Assembly: GCA_964420405.1 (NCBI GenBank)
Contig: CAYQTL010000011.1
Location: forward strand, 1-64,000
DNA from: CAYQTL01 sp964420405
GTDB lineage: Bacteria; Acidobacteriota; Thermoanaerobaculia; Thermoanaerobaculales; Sulfomarinibacteraceae
Direction of reading: 5' to 3'
DNA: 64,000 bases
Shown: piece after piece, positions 61,623 through 64,000 of the stretch
Layout of the letters: each line of letters opens with the position of its first letter
Position numbering within the stretch: the stretch's first letter is position 1
Made by a program: the position numbers and the translations under genes
Notes under the pieces: model-generated
Seen by the model: only the letters and a program-made list of their open reading frames with translations
What the model was told of the DNA's origin: nothing
Databases searched by the model: none

Positions 61623-62132
61623 TCACTCGTCGCCCGGCACGAGCTGCCGGAGCAGCTTGGGAACGACCAGCCAGCGCAGCTCGGCGACGCCCTCCGCAGG
61701 GGTCCGCCAGGTGTCGCGATCGATGGAGACGCACGCCACCGCGGCGGTCGGGAAACGCACGACCGCCCCCGTCAGGCGGGCGATCGTGGCCGAGAGCGTC
61801 GGCTCGTGGCCAACCACCATCACCCGGACGAGGCTGCGGTCGAGGCGCGCGACCACGGCCAGCACGCCCTCCGGGTCGGCCTCGTAGAGGGCGGCCTCGA
61901 GGGTCAGCGGGCACTCCCAGTCGCCGGCGGCGGCGGCGAGCTCGGCGGTACGGCGGGCGCGCACGGCGGTGGACGACACCACCAGCTCCGGCACCAGCCC
62001 CGAGCGGGCCAGGAACCGCCCCGTCCGGCGGGCCGCCTGGACCCCGCGGGGCGCCAGCGGCCGGTCGTGGTCGGCGACCGTCGCGTCGCCCCACTCGGAC
62101 TTGGCGTGGCGCATGACGAGCAGGCGTCTCAT
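61623..62132 (-). CDS. sixA: SixA-type phosphohistidine phosphatase
   Basis: 169-residue histidine phosphatase of the short SixA branch. The catalytic RHAKS motif (LLVMRHAKSEW) is at the N-terminus, and the second histidine is in VMVVGHEPTLS; VSSTAVRARRTAEL and the acid region YEADPEGVL are also standard. SixA removes phosphate from phosphohistidine on signalling or PTS proteins. ATG 62132 lies about 11 nt after the start predicted from a TATGAT box (62155-62150). Divergent from ppx. Confidence 0.9.
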   Translation of the reverse strand: MRRLLVMRHAKSEWGDATVADHDRPLAPRGVQAARRTGRFLARSGLVPELVVSSTAVRARRTAELAAAAGDWECPLTLEAALYEADPEGVLAVVARLDRSLVRVMVVGHEPTLSATIARLTGAVVRFPTAAVACVSIDRDTWRTPAEGVAELRWLVVPKLLRQLVPGDE

Positions 62133-62248
62133 GGAGCTTCCGTGCACACATCATACTCCGCGGTCCGTCCAGCGCACGGCGTCGCCGGTGTCGTCGGGTG
62201 CCGGCGGACGGTCTGCGGCAGGGCGACGGCTCCGGCGGCGGTCCGGGT

Positions 62249-62254
62249 TAGAAT
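62249..62254 (+). promoter_or_regulatory. -10-like box upstream of ppx
   Basis: TAGAAT, with no convincing -35 box; it gives a leader of about 30 nt to ATG 62292. Another TAGAAT/TATGAT-type box (62155-62150) faces sixA on the other strand. Confidence 0.45.
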
Positions 62255-62291
62255 GATCGCCGCCGGCGGGCGCCCCGCCGGACCGCCACCG

Positions 62292-63893
62292 ATGACGTCG
62301 TCCTCGTTCCCCGACTCGGCTCCGGACGCCGGGAACGCCGCGTTCCCGCTGCGGCTGGCGTGCGTCGACATGGGCTCCAACGCGATCCGCTTCCTGGCGG
62401 CCGAGTTCACCTCCGAGGCGGAGTCCAGTCGGCTCGCGGTCGAGCGCGAGGCCGTCCGGCTGGGCCACGGCGCCTACCTGTCGGGGCGGCTGGACGGCGC
62501 CGCCATGGACCGGGCGGTGGCCGCGCTGGTGCGCTACCGGGAGCAGATGGACGCCCTCGGCGTGGTGGCCCACCGGGCGGTGGCGACCAGCGCCGTGCGC
62601 GAGAGCTCCAACGGCGACGAGTTCGCCGCGCGCATCCATCGAGAGGCCGGCATCCAGCTGGAGGTCATCTCCGGCTCGGAGGAGGCGAGGCTGGTCCACC
62701 TGGCGGTGTCGCGGCGGGTCCACCTGGGCTCCCGGCAGTGGCTGCTGGTCGACCTGGGCGGCGGCTCGGTGGAGGTGTCGCTGGTCGACGCCGACGGCAC
62801 CTTCTGGTCCGAGTCCCACACCATGGGCTCGGTCCGGCTGCTCGAGGAGCTGACCGAGGCCGGCGGCGATCCGGGACGGTTCCGGCGCCTGCTGGAGGAG
62901 TACATCTCGGTGCTGAAGGTCCCCGCGGCGGCGCAGCACCGGCAGGTGGCGGGCTACATCGCCACCGGCGGCAACATCGAGACCCTCGCCAAGCTGGCCG
63001 GCTCGCCCGACGACGAGGGCGTCACCTCCCTGCCGGTGGACACGCTCGACACGGTCATCGACCAGCTCGCCCGGATGAGCTTCCGCCAGCGGGTGGACGA
63101 GCTCGGGCTGCGGGAGGACCGCGCCGACGTGGTGCTGCCGGCCGCGCTGGTCTACCGCCGGCTCGCCGAGCTGTCGGGTGTCGACGAGATCGTCGTCCCC
63201 CACGTCGGCATCAAGGAGGGGGTGCTGTACGACCTCGTCAGCCGACTCGCGCGCCACCGCGACCACGAGGACCGGCAGGCTCGCGACGTCCTCGCCGGCG
63301 CCCTCACCATCGGCCGCAAGTACATGTTCGACGAGGCCCACGCCCGCCACGTCGCCGCCCTGTCGGTGACGATCTTCGACCAGACGCGCCAGCTCCACGA
63401 GCTCGGCTCGGCCGATCGCAAGATCCTGCAGGCGGCGGCGTTGCTGCACGACATCGGCCAGTTCGTCTCCTACCAGGGACACCACAAGCACTCCCTGTAC
63501 CTGATCTCGAACACCGAGCTGCCCAACTTCAGCCAGCACGAGATGGTGCTGGTGGCCAACGTCGCCCGCTACCATCGCAAGGGCGAGCCCTCGCCCCACC
63601 ACCCCGCGTATGCCGCCCTCGGCGAGCCCGACAAGCGGCGGGTGCTGCGCCTGGCCGCGATCCTGCGGCTCGGCGACTCCCTCGACCGCGAGCACGTCCA
63701 GCGGGTCCGCCACGTCAGCGTGCGGGTCGGCGACGACGAGGTCACCCTGTGGCTCGAGGGCTCAGGCGGGCTGCTGCTCGAGGGCTGGTCGCTGAAGAAG
63801 AAGGCGCAGCTGTTCACCAAGGTCTTCGGGCGCAAGGTGCGGCTGAAGTTCGTCGACGACGAGCCGGCCCGGGTCAACGGCGGTGCGGGATGA
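62292..63893 (+). CDS. ppx: Ppx/GppA phosphatase with HD domain
   Basis: 533 residues. The N-terminal ASKHA-fold part (about 15-315) has CVDMGSNAIRFLAAEF, VATSAVRESSNGDEF, ISGSEEARLVHLAV and the phosphate-binding LLVDLGGGSVEVSLVD. The C-terminal half (about 330-500) contains an HD-type metal-site segment AALLHDIGQFVSYQGHHKHSLYLI. This two-part form is exopolyphosphatase / pppGpp phosphohydrolase (Ppx/GppA). Acts in the cytosol on polyphosphate or (p)ppGpp. Its stop overlaps the tag start (ATGA). Confidence 0.92.
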   Translation: MTSSSFPDSAPDAGNAAFPLRLACVDMGSNAIRFLAAEFTSEAESSRLAVEREAVRLGHGAYLSGRLDGAAMDRAVAALVRYREQMDALGVVAHRAVATSAVRESSNGDEFAARIHREAGIQLEVISGSEEARLVHLAVSRRVHLGSRQWLLVDLGGGSVEVSLVDADGTFWSESHTMGSVRLLEELTEAGGDPGRFRRLLEEYISVLKVPAAAQHRQVAGYIATGGNIETLAKLAGSPDDEGVTSLPVDTLDTVIDQLARMSFRQRVDELGLREDRADVVLPAALVYRRLAELSGVDEIVVPHVGIKEGVLYDLVSRLARHRDHEDRQARDVLAGALTIGRKYMFDEAHARHVAALSVTIFDQTRQLHELGSADRKILQAAALLHDIGQFVSYQGHHKHSLYLISNTELPNFSQHEMVLVANVARYHRKGEPSPHHPAYAALGEPDKRRVLRLAAILRLGDSLDREHVQRVRHVSVRVGDDEVTLWLEGSGGLLLEGWSLKKKAQLFTKVFGRKVRLKFVDDEPARVNGGAG

Positions 63894-64000
63894 GCGTTCT
63901 CCGCTGCGCCTGGTGCGGCGATGACCCCCTGTACGTCGCCTACCACGACCGCGAGTGGGGCGTGCCGGTGCGGGATGACCGCACCCTGTTCGAGTTCCTG
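63890..64000 (+). CDS. tag: DNA-3-methyladenine glycosylase I, cut by window end
   Basis: The first 37 codons are present and run off the end of the window. The product begins MSVLRCAWCGDDPLYVAYHDREWGVPVRDD, which matches the N-terminus of TagI, including the RCxW zinc-site cysteine and the DPLYxxYHDxEWGVP signature. TagI removes 3-methyladenine from alkylated DNA. ATG overlaps the ppx stop, so the two are coupled. Confidence 0.93.
   Translation, partial: MSVLRCAWCGDDPLYVAYHDREWGVPVRDDRTLFEFL

Overview
The window is a very G+C-rich chromosomal segment (roughly 70% by eye). It most resembles an Acidobacteriota genome, perhaps the Thermoanaerobaculia side of that phylum. The clues are a secreted VWFA-related protein of the type first described in Acidobacteria, several large exported beta-rich proteins (BACON/PKD and FG-GAP types), an S55/SpoIVB-like exported protease homologue, and a complex I operon without nuoEFG. 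The phylum assignment is inference; no rRNA gene is present to confirm it. Base counts, motif positions and the alignments quoted here were done by eye.

Layout. (1) 1-12.5 kb: a strong sigma70-type promoter drives nuoABCDHIJKLMN (complex I membrane arm plus the quinone module, no NADH-input module). This runs directly into atpZ-atpI-atpB-atpE (F0 subunits a and c only) and ends at a clear intrinsic terminator. (2) 12.5-16.2 kb: an ECF-like sigma factor gene, a DUF502 membrane protein, purA, tRNA-Lys(TTT) followed by a broken second copy of its 3' end, and tRNA-Glu(TTC) followed by a 28-bp stem hairpin. (3) 16.4-27.5 kb: a small coiled-coil protein, an AidB-like acyl-CoA dehydrogenase, a LON-substrate-binding-domain protein, a VWFA-related exported protein, a TPR plus double cyclic-nucleotide-binding-domain protein, and an S55-like protein coupled to an exported propeller protein. 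(4) 27.8-49 kb: coaD and a GT4 glycosyltransferase, an XRE/TPR/exported-protein operon, an ABC-2 permease and (11 kb away) its likely Wzt-type ATPase, an FG-GAP protein, two exported proteins under strong individual promoters (one of 1,882 residues), a GNAT protein, a LAB_N membrane protein and a GT2 glycosyltransferase. This is mostly cell-envelope business. (5) 48.5-64 kb: glpD next to an alkyl-DHAP-synthase-like gene (possible ether-lipid route), a stand-alone HEAGH metalloprotease, two PLP aminotransferases, a GlcD/GlcF-type FAD/Fe-S fusion, an MFS transporter, an ApaH-like phosphatase, SixA, Ppx/GppA and the first part of tag (3-methyladenine DNA glycosylase I), cut by the window end.

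Non-coding DNA is unusually patterned. Two gap-free copies of a 166-bp near-perfect foldback element sit in opposite orientation at the 3' ends of genes and supply those genes' stop codons. (GGGATC)n tracts capable of forming G-quadruplexes, together with an associated composite repeat, fill most of the larger gaps between genes. Several genes have a -10 box exactly 7 nt before the start codon and no Shine-Dalgarno sequence, implying leaderless mRNAs.
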